Assembly: GCF_029379315.1 (NCBI RefSeq)
Contig: NZ_JAQYWQ010000020.1
Coordinates: 1 to 64,000, forward strand
Origin: Nostoc sp. S13
GTDB lineage: Bacteria; Cyanobacteriota; Cyanobacteriia; Cyanobacteriales; Nostocaceae
Direction of reading: 5' to 3'
Length of the DNA stretch: 64,000 bases
The notes below the pieces were generated by a model. The model worked only from the letters and a program-made list of their open reading frames with translations, had not been told where the DNA came from and made no database searches. A program made the translations under genes and the position numbers. Every line of letters begins with the position of its first letter. The stretch's first letter is position 1. This document shows positions 18,575-27,577 of this stretch, piece after piece.

Positions 18575-19468
18575 ATGGCACTCCGGCAACAGGTAAAAAA
18601 CATAAACGCATCAGGCTTATTAAATCTAGCCATTTTAGGCATTTTGCTGCTGCTTTATGCTCCGATATTGCTACACTGGTTGGATGGTTGGCTGCACAAA
18701 AATATCAGTACAGAACACGAATATTTCAGCCACGGGATTATCGGTTTACCATTTGCTGCTTATCTGGGCTGGATGAACCGGAAAAAGTGGAAACGTTTGC
18801 CAGATACCAGCCATCCTTTGGGCGTTGTTTTCTTGTTATTAGGGGCAGTTTTTTATCTTAGCGGTGTTACAGAGTGGGTTAACCTTTCCTTGCCCGTTAT
18901 ACTGGCAGGATTATGCTTGTGGTTTAAGGGAATATCAGGTTTGCGATCGCAAGGATTTCCCCTGCTACTAGTATTTCTGGCAACCCCAACAGCAGTACCT
19001 TATCTCATTGCTCCCTATACCCTTCCGCTCCAAAGTTTCATCGCCGGCACAGCAGGCTTTATACTGAATCAATTTGGTATGGAAGTAACCGTGTATGAGA
19101 CAAATCTCTACGTGGGAGGACGGATTGTGGAAGTTGCCCCCTATTGTGCAGGGCTAAAAATGTTGTTTACTACTCTCTACGTAGGCTTGATGCTGCTTTA
19201 TTGGACAGACGCTTTGTCTTCACGTCGCACAACTATATCGTTTTTATGTATTGCTGCGATCGTTAGTATTACTGCCAATATCATTCGTAATACTTTACTG
19301 ACTTTCTTTCACGGTACAGGTCAAGAAGCGGCTTTTAAATGGTTGCATGAGGGTTGGGGTGGTGATCTCTACTCTGCTTGTATGCTGGTGTCATTAGTGC
19401 CCTTACTAAATTGGATTAATAGCTATTTTTTAGCATCTCTAGAAACACAGCAAGAAGCAGAAAGTTAG
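18575..19468 (+). CDS. Cyanoexosortase (B type)
   Basis: A second, clearly different exosortase, 297 residues, with about eight membrane segments. Active-site residues are in [10 protein letters not shown] (Cys, near residue 192), [13 protein letters not shown] (Arg, near 234) and [12 protein letters not shown] (His, near 258). The [11 protein letters not shown] segment near the N-terminus and the extended family of features match exosortases linked to exopolysaccharide genes. The B-type call rests on the downstream gene at 20969, which resembles the cyanoexosortase B-associated protein. The two are normally adjacent; here a tnpB element lies between them. No PEP-CTERM protein is encoded next to it, so its substrates are encoded elsewhere. 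Confidence 0.87.
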   Translation: MALRQQVKNINASGLLNLAILGILLLLYAPILLHWLDGWLHKNISTEHEYFSHGIIGLPFAAYLGWMNRKKWKRLPDTSHPLGVVFLLLGAVFYLSGVTEWVNLSLPVILAGLCLWFKGISGLRSQGFPLLLVFLATPTAVPYLIAPYTLPLQSFIAGTAGFILNQFGMEVTVYETNLYVGGRIVEVAPYCAGLKMLFTTLYVGLMLLYWTDALSSRRTTISFLCIAAIVSITANIIRNTLLTFFHGTGQEAAFKWLHEGWGGDLYSACMLVSLVPLLNWINSYFLASLETQQEAES

Positions 19469-19477
19469 AATCACTGT

Positions 19478-19601
19478 GCATTGGGCATTGGGCATTGGGC
19501 ATTGGGCATTGGGCATTGGGGATTGGGCATTGGGCATTGGGCATTGGGCATGGATTATTTTCCTTGTCTCCCTCATCCCCCTCATCCCCCTCATCCCACC
19601 A
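19478..19601. repeat. GGGCATT tandem repeat followed by CCCTCAT repeat
   Basis: About ten copies of GGGCATT (the reverse complement of the CCCAATG unit at the left edge of the window; one copy reads GGGGATT) run to 19552, then CCCCTCAT units from about 19566 to 19601. They start ten bases after the exosortase stop and precede the left end of the tnpB element. Confidence 0.9.
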
Positions 19602-19652
19602 CTCCCCACTCCCTTAATTTTTCCTCGCTGATCAGTAAGTCATAAATATTAC

Positions 19653-20909
19653 GAGTCGTGATGTGTGAAGCCCCCGTGTTTCTAACCGGGGGATATCAGC
19701 GAAAAGCCGAATTTATTCGGCTATAAAATAATAAAATAGTGTGTATGAAAACACTGAAGTTTAAGCTTTATCAACACAAAAGAAATAGATACCTCAAGCG
19801 CATGATTAATGCCTCTGGGGTAATTTATAATCATTGTATTGCTCTCCACAAAAGATATTATCGGATGTGGGGCAAGCATTTAAACTGTGCAAAACTTCAG
19901 TCTCATCTTGCCAAACTGAGAAAGCGTAACCCTTTATGGCAATCAGTAGGCTCTCAAGCGGTACAAGATATATGTCAACGCATTGAAAAAGCCTATCAGT
20001 TATTTTTTAAACACCATAAAAAGGGGGTTAGACCACCAGGCTTCAAAAAGGTTAGGAAGTACAAGTCATTCACACTTAAGCAAGCTGGTTATAAGTTTTT
20101 GGGTGGCAACCGAGTGCATATTGGTAATCGAGTTTATCAATTTTGTAAGTCTAGAGAAATTGAGGGGACAGTTAAAACCTTAACTATAAAACGTACACCA
20201 TTAGGTAAATTGTTTATGGTTGTGGTTGTAGATAATACTGTTGATTTAGAAATCAATTCTACGCCTAGTAAAATAGCGGGATTTGATTTTGGACTCAAGG
20301 TGTTTCTCACTTGCTCAGACGGATCTAGAATTGAATCGCCCCAATTCTTCAAGCAATCCCTTAACGCTATTAAAAAAGCAAGCATTCATCACTTTAAAAA
20401 ACTAAAAGGTTCATGGAATCGGGAACGAGCAAGAAAGAACCTAGTACGCAAACATGAGGATATTTATAACCGAAGACGTGATTGGTTTTGGAAATTAGCG
20501 CATTCCTTAACCCTGAAGTTTGATGTCCTGTGCTTTGAAACCCTAAACCTAAAGGGAATGCAACGTCTTTGGGGCAGAAAAATATCAGACTTGGCTTTCG
20601 GCGAGTTTCTACAAATCCTAAAATGGGTTGCCAAGAAGAAAAACAAACTGGTTGTATTTGTGGACAGGTGGTATCCCAGCAGCAAAACTTGCTCTAACTG
20701 TGGACACATTTTAGAGAGTTTGGATTTGTCAGTCAGAGAGTGGCGTTGTCAACACTGTCAGTCAGTTAATGGACGTGATGAAAACGCCGCTAAGAATATT
20801 CAAGCAGTCGGGGCATCGACTGTTGAGTTAGGTGATGTAAGTCGGGTAGTGCCTGCAATTACTGTTTGACCTCACAATCCCCCGTTTTCTAAACGAGGGA
20901 GTATGTCAA
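19653..20909 (+). mobile_element. IS200/IS605-type element carrying only tnpB
   Basis: About 1257 bp. The left end is inferred just after TTAC (19649-19652) and the right end after TCAA (20906-20909), the boundaries known for IS608-like members. Each end has a subterminal hairpin: left CCCCCG/CGGGGG with a 10-base loop at about 19671-19692 and AGCCGAAT/ATTCGGCT near 19705-19722, right CCGTTT-TCT-AAACG at about 20882-20896. No inverted terminal repeats or target duplication, as expected for this family. tnpA is absent, so movement would need a transposase in trans. The exact ends are an inference. Confidence 0.7.
19745..20869 (+). CDS. tnpB: TnpB, RNA-guided nuclease of an IS605-type element
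   Basis: A 374-residue TnpB. The RuvC-like active site is complete: Asp in GFDFGLK (near residue 181), Glu in CFETLNLKGM (near 264) and the last Asp in GRDENAAKNI (near 346). The zinc-ribbon has its four cysteines in CSNCG and CQHC. The N-terminal HKRNRYLKRMINASGVIYNH helix region is typical. TnpB proteins use an RNA from the right end of the element to guide DNA cleavage, aiding element retention; the 3' end of the gene and the right-end hairpin are where that RNA would lie. A GTG at 19739 is open two codons earlier; the ATG at 19745 is preferred. Confidence 0.93.
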   Translation: MKTLKFKLYQHKRNRYLKRMINASGVIYNHCIALHKRYYRMWGKHLNCAKLQSHLAKLRKRNPLWQSVGSQAVQDICQRIEKAYQLFFKHHKKGVRPPGFKKVRKYKSFTLKQAGYKFLGGNRVHIGNRVYQFCKSREIEGTVKTLTIKRTPLGKLFMVVVVDNTVDLEINSTPSKIAGFDFGLKVFLTCSDGSRIESPQFFKQSLNAIKKASIHHFKKLKGSWNRERARKNLVRKHEDIYNRRRDWFWKLAHSLTLKFDVLCFETLNLKGMQRLWGRKISDLAFGEFLQILKWVAKKKNKLVVFVDRWYPSSKTCSNCGHILESLDLSVREWRCQHCQSVNGRDENAAKNIQAVGASTVELGDVSRVVPAITV

Positions 20910-20968
20910 TGAACTCAGAGTGTGATTTTATAAAGTAAAATTTTGCCTAAGTATTATAAATTTTAGTG

Positions 20969-21691
20969 ATGATTTCCTTCTCGAAGTTTTTCAAGCAAAA
21001 CCAATTGAGTCAAGTAGCAGCACTTTTGTTATTACTACTGCTGCTAGCAATAGGAGGGCTTCCCGGATACCTGACAGGACACTGGCAATGGAAACAGCCG
21101 CCACCTGTTACTACCCTCAAGGAATTAAAACAGATCCATAAAACTGGATTAACTCTTCCTGGTTGGCAAACCATTGAACAAGCAGAACAGCAAATTGGCG
21201 AACATAAATGGTCTTTGCAGGTAATTAAAAAAGAAGGTTCACAATCCCAGGCAATCCTGCTTTTGCTGCCGCAAAATGGCCCTATGGATCAACCAGAAGT
21301 AGAGTGGACAGAGGTTAACGGCTGGGGAAGGTCACGCTGGGGAAAGTGGGATGTAGCTCAATATCGCTCTGCGGAATTTACTGTGAAACCGCGTGCAAAG
21401 TTGACTTCTAATGTCGAAACTAAAGTAGAAGCTAGATTCTTTCGCGCCTCCACACCAGAGCAAACCTTCGCTGTCTTGCAATGGTACGCTATGCCAGACG
21501 GTGGAAATCCATTACCTTTACACTGGTTCTTGGCGGATCAATTGGCACAATGGCACAAGCAACGCATTCCTTGGGTGGCCGTCAGTATTCTGATTCCAAT
21601 GGAACCTTTGGGGCAAGTAGAAACATCTTGGTCTTTAGCCCAGTCTATCGGAGAAACAGTGCAAGCTGTATTGATGGCAGGCCCTTTATAG
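20969..21691 (+). CDS. Cyanoexosortase B system-associated protein
   Basis: A 240-residue protein with one N-terminal membrane anchor (a Leu-rich stretch at about residues 17-35) and a soluble extracytoplasmic domain. Recognisable features are the LPGYLTGHWQW segment after the anchor, TLPGWQTIEQ, and the LPLHWFLADQLAQWHKQRIPWVAVS region, which I associate with the accessory protein that follows cyanoexosortase B. It probably assists processing or EPS coupling in the way EpsI-like proteins do; the mechanism is unknown. The start could also be the GTG at 20966. Its separation from the exosortase is explained by the tnpB element; without it the gap would be about 240 bp. Confidence 0.75.
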   Translation: MISFSKFFKQNQLSQVAALLLLLLLLAIGGLPGYLTGHWQWKQPPPVTTLKELKQIHKTGLTLPGWQTIEQAEQQIGEHKWSLQVIKKEGSQSQAILLLLPQNGPMDQPEVEWTEVNGWGRSRWGKWDVAQYRSAEFTVKPRAKLTSNVETKVEARFFRASTPEQTFAVLQWYAMPDGGNPLPLHWFLADQLAQWHKQRIPWVAVSILIPMEPLGQVETSWSLAQSIGETVQAVLMAGPL

Positions 21692-21948
21692 AGTCTGTTA
21701 CATATACGTTTGTCCAGAGATTCATCAACAATATCTCAATAAATTGCGTTCAGGCTGAAACTGAGCTAAAAGATGTTAACAATATGAAGCTAGATATAAA
21801 ATTTTGGTAAACTATCCTGTTGTTCTTGGTAAATACTTGCAGACAGAAAAGACATTTAGGACATTCATAGAGTAAAATAACCATTCGGCGCGACTAATTT
21901 CTATATCAGTATTTTCTGCACCGATGTTCATAGATCCCAATTCTTAAT

Positions 21949-23286
21949 ATGCGTCGATTTAGCGCCCTGTGTTTTGTTAGTCTTCAAGTAGGAGTTTTCT
22001 TAACAACACCTATCCAACTTGTCGTTGCCCTGCCTTTTCCATCTCAAGGACAATCACCAGGGCAACCCCCCTCGCCTGTGCCAGGTACTGAGGTTGTGCC
22101 TCCAGGTGCAAATAACGAAATTTCCCCCCAACTGAGCCGCTACCTCTTGGGGCCAGGAGATACCATTGGCGTTGTGCTTCAGCGTCCTCCTGGGCCATAC
22201 CGCTTAGGAATAGGAGATGGAATTAGCGTTGCGGTTCAGCGCTTTCCAGATTTGAGCTTTCAAGCTTTAATCAACCCAGAAGGTAATATTGTGGTACCTT
22301 TACTAGGAACAGTTTCCTTACAAGGTTTAACTTTGCAAGAAGCTCAAGAAAAAATTCGCTTGGGTTTAAATCGTTATGTAGTTGATCCGGTAATAGTTTT
22401 AGCCTTAGCAACGCAGCGTCAAGACTTCAGTTTTCAAGCTGTAATTAGTCCAGAAGGTAACATTGTAGTGCCGCAAGTGGGAACCGTGTCATTACAAGGT
22501 TTAACTTTGGAAGAAGCTCAAGAAAAAATTCGCTTGGGTTTAAGTCGCATTTTTCCAGATCCAATTGTGGTAGTATCCTTGGCAGGTACGCGACCAGTTC
22601 AAGTTACTATTAGCGGTGAAATATTTAAACCAGGAATTTATCCGATTAATTCATCAACACCCCGCGTTGCTGATGCCTTGCTAATATCTGGTGGTTCAAC
22701 GTTGAATGCAGACCTGCGACAAGTGCAAGTACGCCGGAAGTTAATCGATGGTTCTGTGATTTCACAAACTATTGACTTATATGCAGCATTGCAAAATGGC
22801 GGTTCAATCCCTAATTTACGCTTACAAGACGGAGATGCGGTACTCGTGCCCCGTCGTGAAGTTGGTAATGATGATGGTTATGACCGCAATTTGGTAGCAC
22901 GTTCATCCTTGGCCACACCACAGATTAGAGTCCGGGTTTTAAACTACGCTGGGGGAGGTCTTTCCACTCAAGCGTTACCTAACGGCAGTACATTTGTAGA
23001 TGCTTTGGGAGGAGTAAATCTCGACGCTGCTAACCTCCGGGATATCGCTCTGGTTCGGTTTGATTCTGAACAAGGTAAAGCTGTTACCCAGAAACTTGAT
23101 GCTAAAAAAGCTCTAGGCGGTGATGCATCTCAAAATGTGCCGCTTCAAGATAATGACGTTATTGTTGTTGGTCGTAACCTCATCGGTAAGATTACTAATT
23201 TACTGACTACTATTACCCAACCTTTCTTCAATGTCCAATCCTTTCTCCAATTTTTTAGAAACGTCGGTGGCAATGGATCAAATTAG
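21949..23286 (+). CDS. Polysaccharide export protein (Wza/SLBB type) with duplicated export domain
   Basis: A 445-residue exported protein of the outer-membrane polysaccharide export family. A signal peptide covers about residues 1-29, a Pro-rich linker follows, then YLLGPGDTI and YRLGIGDGI start a polysaccharide-export domain. The core unit FQALINPEGNIVVP...SLQGLTLQEAQEKIRLGL occurs twice, 58 residues apart (about residues 103-160 and 161-218). Two SLBB-like beta-grasp domains follow (VTISGEIFKPGIYP near 222; a second near 327). No lipobox was seen. It should form the outer-membrane channel working with the Wzc-like protein encoded 219 bp downstream. Confidence 0.9.
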   Translation: MRRFSALCFVSLQVGVFLTTPIQLVVALPFPSQGQSPGQPPSPVPGTEVVPPGANNEISPQLSRYLLGPGDTIGVVLQRPPGPYRLGIGDGISVAVQRFPDLSFQALINPEGNIVVPLLGTVSLQGLTLQEAQEKIRLGLNRYVVDPVIVLALATQRQDFSFQAVISPEGNIVVPQVGTVSLQGLTLEEAQEKIRLGLSRIFPDPIVVVSLAGTRPVQVTISGEIFKPGIYPINSSTPRVADALLISGGSTLNADLRQVQVRRKLIDGSVISQTIDLYAALQNGGSIPNLRLQDGDAVLVPRREVGNDDGYDRNLVARSSLATPQIRVRVLNYAGGGLSTQALPNGSTFVDALGGVNLDAANLRDIALVRFDSEQGKAVTQKLDAKKALGGDASQNVPLQDNDVIVVGRNLIGKITNLLTTITQPFFNVQSFLQFFRNVGGNGSN

Positions 23287-23458
23287 TAATTAGAAAAGAA
23301 AGATGCAATCTGTAAATAGTTGGGAGTCGAGGAAGCCACATCTCCAACTTCTCTTTGAATCCATTAATGGAAAACTCTAAAAGATATCAACCGATATATA
23401 CAGTAGGAAATTGATAGCGTTCTTGTATCAAAGCCACTATATCGAGTTTGGTGCTTCC

Positions 23459-23491
23459 TAATTTTTAATTTTTAATTTTTAATTTTTAATT
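23459..23491. repeat. TTTTTAA tandem repeat upstream of the Wzc-like gene
   Basis: Four to five copies of TTTTTAA end 14 bp before the start codon. The following bases, GGAGCGAAGCG, contain the likely GGAG ribosome site. The AT-rich array occupies the expected promoter/leader position. Confidence 0.8.
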
Positions 23492-23505
23492 GGAGCGAAG
23501 CGACC

Positions 23506-25680
23506 ATGACCCCACCAATTGTTAAGCGCTATCTTATTGCTTTTGAGAAGTACAAGTGGATTGGACTGGCTAGTTTTGCTTTAGTTATAGCAGGGTCAAC
23601 TGTGGTGGCTATGCAACCAGAGCCAGCTACTAGTTATATAGGATCTGCTGCACTTACCTATAGTGGCCCACCAGTTTCTTTTTCTACAACTGGTACTCAA
23701 ATCCAACAGCAAGGAAAGGAACTGAATGAGGAAGTTTTACTATCAAACCAGATAATTGCAGGAGTGGCAGAGAAAGCTGATCTCAACCCGAAAAAGCTCG
23801 CTAGCAGTATTGCCCTTACTTTACCTAAAAAAAACCCCAGGACTGGAGAATTGGAATCTAATATCTTGGAATTGAAATATGTAGATACTGACCCCAAACG
23901 AGCTATACAGGTATTGGCGGAATTGATGCAATCAATGATCAAGTTGAGCAGTGATATCAATACTGGGCGATTACAGGCAATTATTCAAAAGATTAACGAT
24001 CGCACACCACAAGCTAAACGGGAATTGCAAATTGCTGAAAAGAAGTTGGAACAGTACGATCGCATAGAGCGAACAGCAATATTAGCAGCAGAGAATGGCA
24101 GTTTGTTAAGCGCTATTACTACCAGCCAAAATCTGCAACGGCAAATTCAATTAACCATTTCTGGGGTTGATGGTCAAGTTCGCAGTTTACAAAATAAGTT
24201 AGGCTTAACAGTCGGACAGGCTTATATTTCTTCTGCTTTAAGTGCCGATCCAATTATTGGTAGCTTGCGAACGCAAATTTATCAAAGTGAGTCGCAAATC
24301 GCCGTACTCACAAAAGATTTGCGACCGGAACATCCAACGATGGTTCAGTTGCAGCGTCAGAAACAAGCTGCTGAGGAATTGCTGCAACAACGTGCTACTG
24401 AGGTGTTAGGTGGTGAAGGTACGGCAGCTCCGCTTCCGGGTAAGATTGCAGGTATTCGCGCCCAAAGTAGCTTAGATCCAGCACGTCAGCAGTTGGCAAA
24501 TCAAATGGTGGCGTTGCAAACCCAAGGGGAGACGCTGCAACAACAACTAGCCCAAGAAATTCAACAAGAAGCGCGACTCCGGCGAGAGTATGCTCTGATA
24601 CCCAATAAGCAATTAGAGCGATCGCGTTTAGAACAGGAGGTTACACTCAAAAAAGCCATCTATGACCAAATGCAGGTGAAGCTAACCGATGCTAAAACCG
24701 CAGAGGCAGAAACTACTAGCAGCCTCAGCATTGCCAGACGCCCCACAGTCGTTGCCGATCTCAAACCTCCCAAGAGTGTGGCGATTACCCTTGCTGTGGG
24801 TGGTTTCTTAGGTGTGTTGATTGGTGGCGGGGTGATATTTGTGTTGGGAGCAATGGAAGGGACTTTCAAAACCAGGGAAGATATCCGCGAGAGCCTCAAG
24901 CAACGGGAAGTGGCACTGTTGGGAGAATTGCCTTTAATGCCAGTTGATGATTTAGATCCAGAAGCGATGCCTGTGCTACTTTCTGCCGATTCTCCTTATT
25001 TAGAATTTTATGAGAAATTTCGGAGTAATCTGCGCCGGGTTGGTGGTAAAAACTTAAAGGTGGTGTTGATTACTAGCACCAGTAGTCTTGAGGGTAAAAC
25101 GGCAAGTGCATATAATTTGGGTATAGCTTCAGCCCGTGCTGGTAAAAGAACCTTGATTATTGAAACAGATTTGCGATCGCCTTCCCATTGTGCATCCCTG
25201 AAAGTAATTCCTGATCCCGATGCCACTATTGAACCCCTGCGTTATTACGCTAATTTGAGTGAATGTATTCGTTTAGTTCCTGATGTAGAAAATTTATACA
25301 TTCTTCCCAGCCCTGGTCCTGTGCGGCAATCAGCTGCTATTCTTGAATCTAGCGAAATGCGGCGGCTGATCGAAGATGTCCGCGAACGTTTTGATTTAGT
25401 TATTTTAGACACTAGCTCTCTCAGCATATCCAATGACCCTTTGTTAATCCAACCCTACACCGATGGGATCGTACTAGTGACGCGACCACACTATACACAA
25501 GAGAACATGCTAGGTGAAGCTATTGATCAATTAGTTGAATCGGAACTAGGATTATTGGGAACAATTATCAATGGTGCTGATATCATCGTTTCTGTATTTG
25601 AACAAGTTGTAGAAGTACCAACATTTAGATCTCAAGTAGAAGAATCAGAAGAATTTTCAGCGCGTGCTAGCAAAAACTAA
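23506..25680 (+). CDS. Wzc-like polysaccharide co-polymerase / BY-kinase
   Basis: A 724-residue inner-membrane protein controlling exopolysaccharide chain length. A Wzz domain lies between membrane segments at about residues 18-35 and 425-447, with long coiled coils (about 150-410, including RPEHPTMVQLQ and the QQQLAQEIQQEARLRREYALIP region). The cytoplasmic C-terminal part (about 500-700) is a P-loop kinase: Walker A-like TSSLEGKTAS, a modified Walker A' IIETDLRSP (Glu in place of the usual first Asp), and Walker B LVILDTSSLS. The C-terminal tail lacks the tyrosine cluster that BY-kinases autophosphorylate. Kinase activity is therefore uncertain. It pairs with the Wza-like gene upstream. Confidence 0.9.
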   Translation: MTPPIVKRYLIAFEKYKWIGLASFALVIAGSTVVAMQPEPATSYIGSAALTYSGPPVSFSTTGTQIQQQGKELNEEVLLSNQIIAGVAEKADLNPKKLASSIALTLPKKNPRTGELESNILELKYVDTDPKRAIQVLAELMQSMIKLSSDINTGRLQAIIQKINDRTPQAKRELQIAEKKLEQYDRIERTAILAAENGSLLSAITTSQNLQRQIQLTISGVDGQVRSLQNKLGLTVGQAYISSALSADPIIGSLRTQIYQSESQIAVLTKDLRPEHPTMVQLQRQKQAAEELLQQRATEVLGGEGTAAPLPGKIAGIRAQSSLDPARQQLANQMVALQTQGETLQQQLAQEIQQEARLRREYALIPNKQLERSRLEQEVTLKKAIYDQMQVKLTDAKTAEAETTSSLSIARRPTVVADLKPPKSVAITLAVGGFLGVLIGGGVIFVLGAMEGTFKTREDIRESLKQREVALLGELPLMPVDDLDPEAMPVLLSADSPYLEFYEKFRSNLRRVGGKNLKVVLITSTSSLEGKTASAYNLGIASARAGKRTLIIETDLRSPSHCASLKVIPDPDATIEPLRYYANLSECIRLVPDVENLYILPSPGPVRQSAAILESSEMRRLIEDVRERFDLVILDTSSLSISNDPLLIQPYTDGIVLVTRPHYTQENMLGEAIDQLVESELGLLGTIINGADIIVSVFEQVVEVPTFRSQVEESEEFSARASKN

Positions 25681-25966
25681 TAGTTTCCAAATAGTCAATA
25701 GACATGTCGGAATTGCTTGTGCGGCTTTGGGTAAAACCTTGGCGAATTAGAATAAGGACGCAAAGGTTAGGGCACAGGATACACAAAGGTTTGATAGGTA
25801 GCAATTTTTTCGCTACGAGTTTTAGGAAATTCCGTACTTAGTTTTGTAGCATTTTTAAACGCAGAGGGACGCTGTAAACGCTTTTGCGGCTTGCCGCAGG
25901 CTGGAAAGCGCAGAGGTACGCAGAGTTTTTTTAAAGGATTCGCTACGAACTCGCGAAATTCTGCAC
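25681..25966. other. Non-coding spacer with AACGCAGAGG-type repeat
   Basis: Between two convergent genes. It contains two related blocks, AACGCAGAGGGACGC (near 25859) and AAGCGCAGAGGTACGCAGAG (near 25907), and two TTCGCTACGA blocks (near 25809 and 25940), all common in Nostoc intergenic DNA. No gene seen. Confidence 0.5.
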
Positions 25967-26671
25967 TTAGTCGCCCCTAAATAACCCAAATAGGGGAGCG
26001 AGAATCACCCCAAAAACAAAACCACCAATGTGTGCCCAATAGGCAACTCCACCAGTTTCCACGCTCATCTTAGCAGCTGTTTGCAGGGTAGCAAGACCGG
26101 AGAGCACATTTTGCACAAAGAAAAGTCCAATTATGACTAGTGCTGGAATTCTGATTGTGGTGATGAAAAACCCCAAAAAAACTAAAGTTCTAACTCTCGC
26201 GTGGGGAAAGCGGATAATGTACGCACCCAAAACTCCAGAAATTGCACCACTTGCGCCCAAGGAAGGAATCTCAGAATTCATCCCAATAAACCATTGAGAC
26301 AAGGCAGCTAAAGCACCACACGCCAAATAAAAAATCAGATATTTGAAATGACCTAATCGATCTTCAATATTGTTGCCAAAAACCCAGAGAAACAACATAT
26401 TCGAGATTAAGTGCCACCAACCGCCGTGTAAGAATTGCGACGTAAATAACGTTATCCATTTTCCACTCCAATTGGTGGTTAACTCTTGAGGTATTACTGC
26501 ATACTGACTTAAAAACTGACTCAATTGTGGCTGTGACAGGTTCACCTCGTGAATAAAAACTAAAATATTCATGCCAATTAACCCGTAGGTGAGATACGGG
26601 GTGATTCGCGTCGGATTTTCATCGTAGAGGGGAAACAAAGGTGTTTTTCCTAAATTATTAACTAACTGCAA
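25967..26671 (-). CDS. Rhomboid family intramembrane serine protease
   Basis: A 234-residue polytopic protease cutting membrane proteins within the bilayer. The catalytic serine is in SLGASGAISGVLGAY (near residue 137), the catalytic histidine in AYWAHIGGFVFG (near 214), and FLHGGWWHLISNMLFLWVFG provides the conserved HxxxN region of the oxyanion site. Six membrane segments are visible. It follows a close relative (26765-27484) on the same strand, 94 bp apart; the two share long stretches such as the GNN(I/V)ED(R/K)LGH segment and are a tandem duplication. Substrates are unknown. Confidence 0.92.
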   Translation of the reverse strand: MQLVNNLGKTPLFPLYDENPTRITPYLTYGLIGMNILVFIHEVNLSQPQLSQFLSQYAVIPQELTTNWSGKWITLFTSQFLHGGWWHLISNMLFLWVFGNNIEDRLGHFKYLIFYLACGALAALSQWFIGMNSEIPSLGASGAISGVLGAYIIRFPHARVRTLVFLGFFITTIRIPALVIIGLFFVQNVLSGLATLQTAAKMSVETGGVAYWAHIGGFVFGVILAPLFGLFRGD

Positions 26672-26764
26672 TATAGCCTGTAAGGCTAGCAGTTGCTAAC
26701 TCTAGCTAATTTCACCTGTTAAATCAAACAGTATAATTGAGGGGCATTATGATCCGATGAAAAA

Positions 26765-27484
26765 TTACTTATACCAAGATTCTTCCTGAGATTTATCACT
26801 AAATAAACCCAATAGTGGCCCGATAATTGCCCCAAATATAAACCCGCCTGCATGGGCCCAGTAGGCAATACCGCCGCTTTCCATACCGATGTTAGTAGGT
26901 GTTTCGAGACTAGCAAATCCGTAGAAGGCTTGTTCGAGAAACCAGAATCCCAAAAAGAAATATGCCGGGACACGGAAAGTTGGGAAGAAAAACCCTAAAG
27001 GTACAACGCCGAGAACTTCGGCGTTAGGAAAGCGGAGAATGTATGCACCCATGACACCTGCGATCGCACCACTTGCACCCAAAGAAGGAATGCTAGAATC
27101 TTGAGCGAAGTACCACTGGGTCAAGGATGCTAATATACCGCAAGATAAATAAAACAGCAAATATTTGACATGACCTAATTTATCTTCAACGTTGTTACCA
27201 AAAATCCACAGAAACAACATATTACCTGCTAAGTGCAAGAAACCACCGTGCAAAAATTGTGAGGTAATCAAAGTTGCCCACTCTGGCACTGGTTGATGTA
27301 GAGAGATACCAGCAAAGCTTAAAGTCAGTTCTCGTGGAACTACAGCTGCAAGGTGTAAAAACCCATTTAATGCTCGTGGGGGAAGATTTGCTTCATAAAG
27401 AAAAGCGAGGACGTTGGCAGCAATCAGTCCATAAGTCACATAAGGGGTGATTGTTGTCGGATTATTATCTCTAATGGGAACCAC
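26765..27484 (-). CDS. Rhomboid family intramembrane serine protease (paralogue)
   Basis: A 239-residue rhomboid with the full catalytic set: Ser in SLGASGAIAGVMGAY, His in AYWAHAGGFIFG, and the FLHGGFLHLAGNMLFLWIFG oxyanion region. The start at 27484 is a GTG (encoding VPIRDNNPT, matching the YDENPTRI start region of the paralogue). It is probably the first gene of a two-gene rhomboid unit. Compared with the neighbour it has a short insert after SFAG (ISLHQPVPE) and a longer polar C-terminal tail (SDKSQEESWYK). Confidence 0.92.
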   Translation of the reverse strand: MVPIRDNNPTTITPYVTYGLIAANVLAFLYEANLPPRALNGFLHLAAVVPRELTLSFAGISLHQPVPEWATLITSQFLHGGFLHLAGNMLFLWIFGNNVEDKLGHVKYLLFYLSCGILASLTQWYFAQDSSIPSLGASGAIAGVMGAYILRFPNAEVLGVVPLGFFFPTFRVPAYFFLGFWFLEQAFYGFASLETPTNIGMESGGIAYWAHAGGFIFGAIIGPLLGLFSDKSQEESWYK

Positions 27485-27577
27485 GAGCGTTTTTTCCTGA
27501 TTTTAAGACACCAATTCTACAATACTGAATTTTGTAAGTAGTTTCTTCTACCTCGTGGATAAATCTCGCTTTGAGAC

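Noticed and set aside
23506-25680. Active autophosphorylating tyrosine kinase
   Set aside because: Kinase fold present, but Walker A' is altered and no C-terminal Tyr cluster exists, so activity was not claimed.
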